From Hyphomicrobiales bacterium (GTDB lineage: Bacteria; Pseudomonadota; Alphaproteobacteria; Rhizobiales; Aestuariivirgaceae): a DNA stretch of 64,000 bases. The DNA is taken from the NCBI GenBank assembly GCA_025359215.1, contig JANYHE010000123.1, positions 62,001 through 126,000 on the forward strand, written 5' to 3'. The position numbers were made by a program, and so were the translations under genes. Positions within the stretch are counted from its first letter, which is position 1. Each line of letters opens with the position of its first letter. The notes beneath the pieces are model-generated. The model did no database searches, had not been told where the DNA came from, and saw only the letters and a program-made list of their open reading frames with translations. Below are positions 62,840-64,000 of this stretch, one piece after another.

Positions 62840-64000
62840 TTAGTTTCCTTTTGCCGGTTCTAATTCAATCACAATAGCTGACTCTGGATGCAACACAGGC
62901 AGGTTGAGGCCACCTTCAGCCAAACAAGAAATGTCAAAATTAACGTGGCCATTCAGCAGATTTCTTTGATCTTCAGAGACACGCCTTTGTGTAATATTGG
63001 CGGGATGAACAGCAGCAACACGCCACAGCCCAGACAGTTCGTGTGGGATGCGAAATGGCGGGGCCTGTTCAGCTTTCATGTAAGTCGCTTGCGCCATGAT
63101 AATGATAATTTTTTGTGGGGTTATAACACCCCATGCCGATCGACCATCGAGCGGCTCCAAATGAAATTCCCCAACTCCGCCATGCAGGAAAGGTCGCAAT
63201 CGTTTGTGAAGGGTTATCCAATAGTTCAATTCACTGCGATCAGCTTGGTTAAGTTCGAGTGGATTCAGTTCCACACCCATGTGGTAAGCCAATGCGACAA
63301 TGGCACGAAACGCCAAAGTGTGGACACGGTGGGTTTGGTGGTTTGGAACTGCTGAAATATGACTGCCTAAAATTTCAGGCGGAATAAACAGGGAAGCCCC
63401 GCGCTGAATTTCCAATCGCTCCAAAGCATCTGTACAATCTGAGGTCCAAATGCGTTGGGTAAACCCCAGAATCCCATAGTCAATACGCCCCCCACCTGAG
63501 GCACAGGTTTCAATCTCAAGACTTGGGTGGGCTGAACGTATGCGCGCCAGCAAAGCATAAAGCGCATGCGTCTGCTTGCTCACCACCGCTTGGCCTCCGG
63601 TGCTTGCGGCATGTACAAGGTCGCGGTTCATGTCCCACTTGATGTAGGAAATTGAGCAAGAGTTCAGCACATCATCGATGCACGTGAAGAGATAGTCAGT
63701 GACTGCCTTTTGGGTCAGATCAAGCACCACTTGACTGCGCGAAAGTGGCATTGCGCGGCCCTTCACTTGTAATGCCCATTCCGGGTGATTGCGGAAAAGT
63801 TCAGAATTTGGATTGACCATTTCTGGTTCAAACCAAATGCCAAATTCCATGCCCAGCGAGGTCACGTGATCAACCAATGGCTTCAAGCCATCGGGATATT
63901 TCCGTTTATCGACGAACCAATCTCCCAAGCTCAATTTGTCATTGTCGCGAAGGCCAAACCAACCGTCATCTAATACAAACCGCTCAATCCCCAGTTCAGC
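62840..64000 (-). CDS. Alpha-galactosidase, GH36 (partial, runs off the window end)
   Basis: LGDWFVDKRKYPDGLKPLVDHVTSLGMEFGIWFEPEMVNPNSELFRNHPEWAL; upstream codons to 64000 read AELGIERFVLDDGWFGLRDNDKLS in frame. Confidence 0.94.
   Translation of the reverse strand, partial: AELGIERFVLDDGWFGLRDNDKLSLGDWFVDKRKYPDGLKPLVDHVTSLGMEFGIWFEPEMVNPNSELFRNHPEWALQVKGRAMPLSRSQVVLDLTQKAVTDYLFTCIDDVLNSCSISYIKWDMNRDLVHAASTGGQAVVSKQTHALYALLARIRSAHPSLEIETCASGGGRIDYGILGFTQRIWTSDCTDALERLEIQRGASLFIPPEILGSHISAVPNHQTHRVHTLAFRAIVALAYHMGVELNPLELNQADRSELNYWITLHKRLRPFLHGGVGEFHLEPLDGRSAWGVITPQKIIIIMAQATYMKAEQAPPFRIPHELSGLWRVAAVHPANITQRRVSEDQRNLLNGHVNFDISCLAEGGLNLPVLHPESAIVIELEPAKGN

Overview
The window is a densely packed, core-type alphaproteobacterial (Rhizobiales/Hyphomicrobiales-like) chromosome segment. 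Most genes are recognisable housekeeping genes: smc, dciA-like, mutY, epmA/efp, rnhA, ispH, ccrM, rnhB, ETF-QO, ispE, glyQS, pyrC, ppdK, sua5, xseB, tlyA, pdxH, fabI, aroC, gabT, bioY, aceA, plus one tRNA-Gln. I found no CRISPR array, prophage, transposase or rRNA. The accessory content is small. (i) At least five copies, in two subfamilies, of a roughly 105-135 bp palindromic intergenic element (RIME-like). Two copies lie in direct orientation on either side of a DUF559/Vsr-like endonuclease gene at 28.5-29.1 kb. This repeat-nuclease-repeat unit is my main candidate for an under-described element. (ii) A toxin-antitoxin pair at 54.1-54.6 kb with a CcdB-type toxin and an antitoxin that reads as a VapB-like N-terminus joined to a CcdA-like C-terminus. 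(iii) A galactoside-utilisation locus (GH42, ABC ATPase, GH36) that starts 6 bp after the tRNA-Gln. Several regulatory sites are visible by eye: a GANTC cluster at ccrM, a CtrA-type TTAA-N7-TTAAC site, TTTACAA repeats between scfR-like and aceA, a palindrome upstream of a DoxX-ArsR operon, and 10-bp-phased GTAAC repeats upstream of fabI. All calls come from reading sequence and translations; no database search was run.
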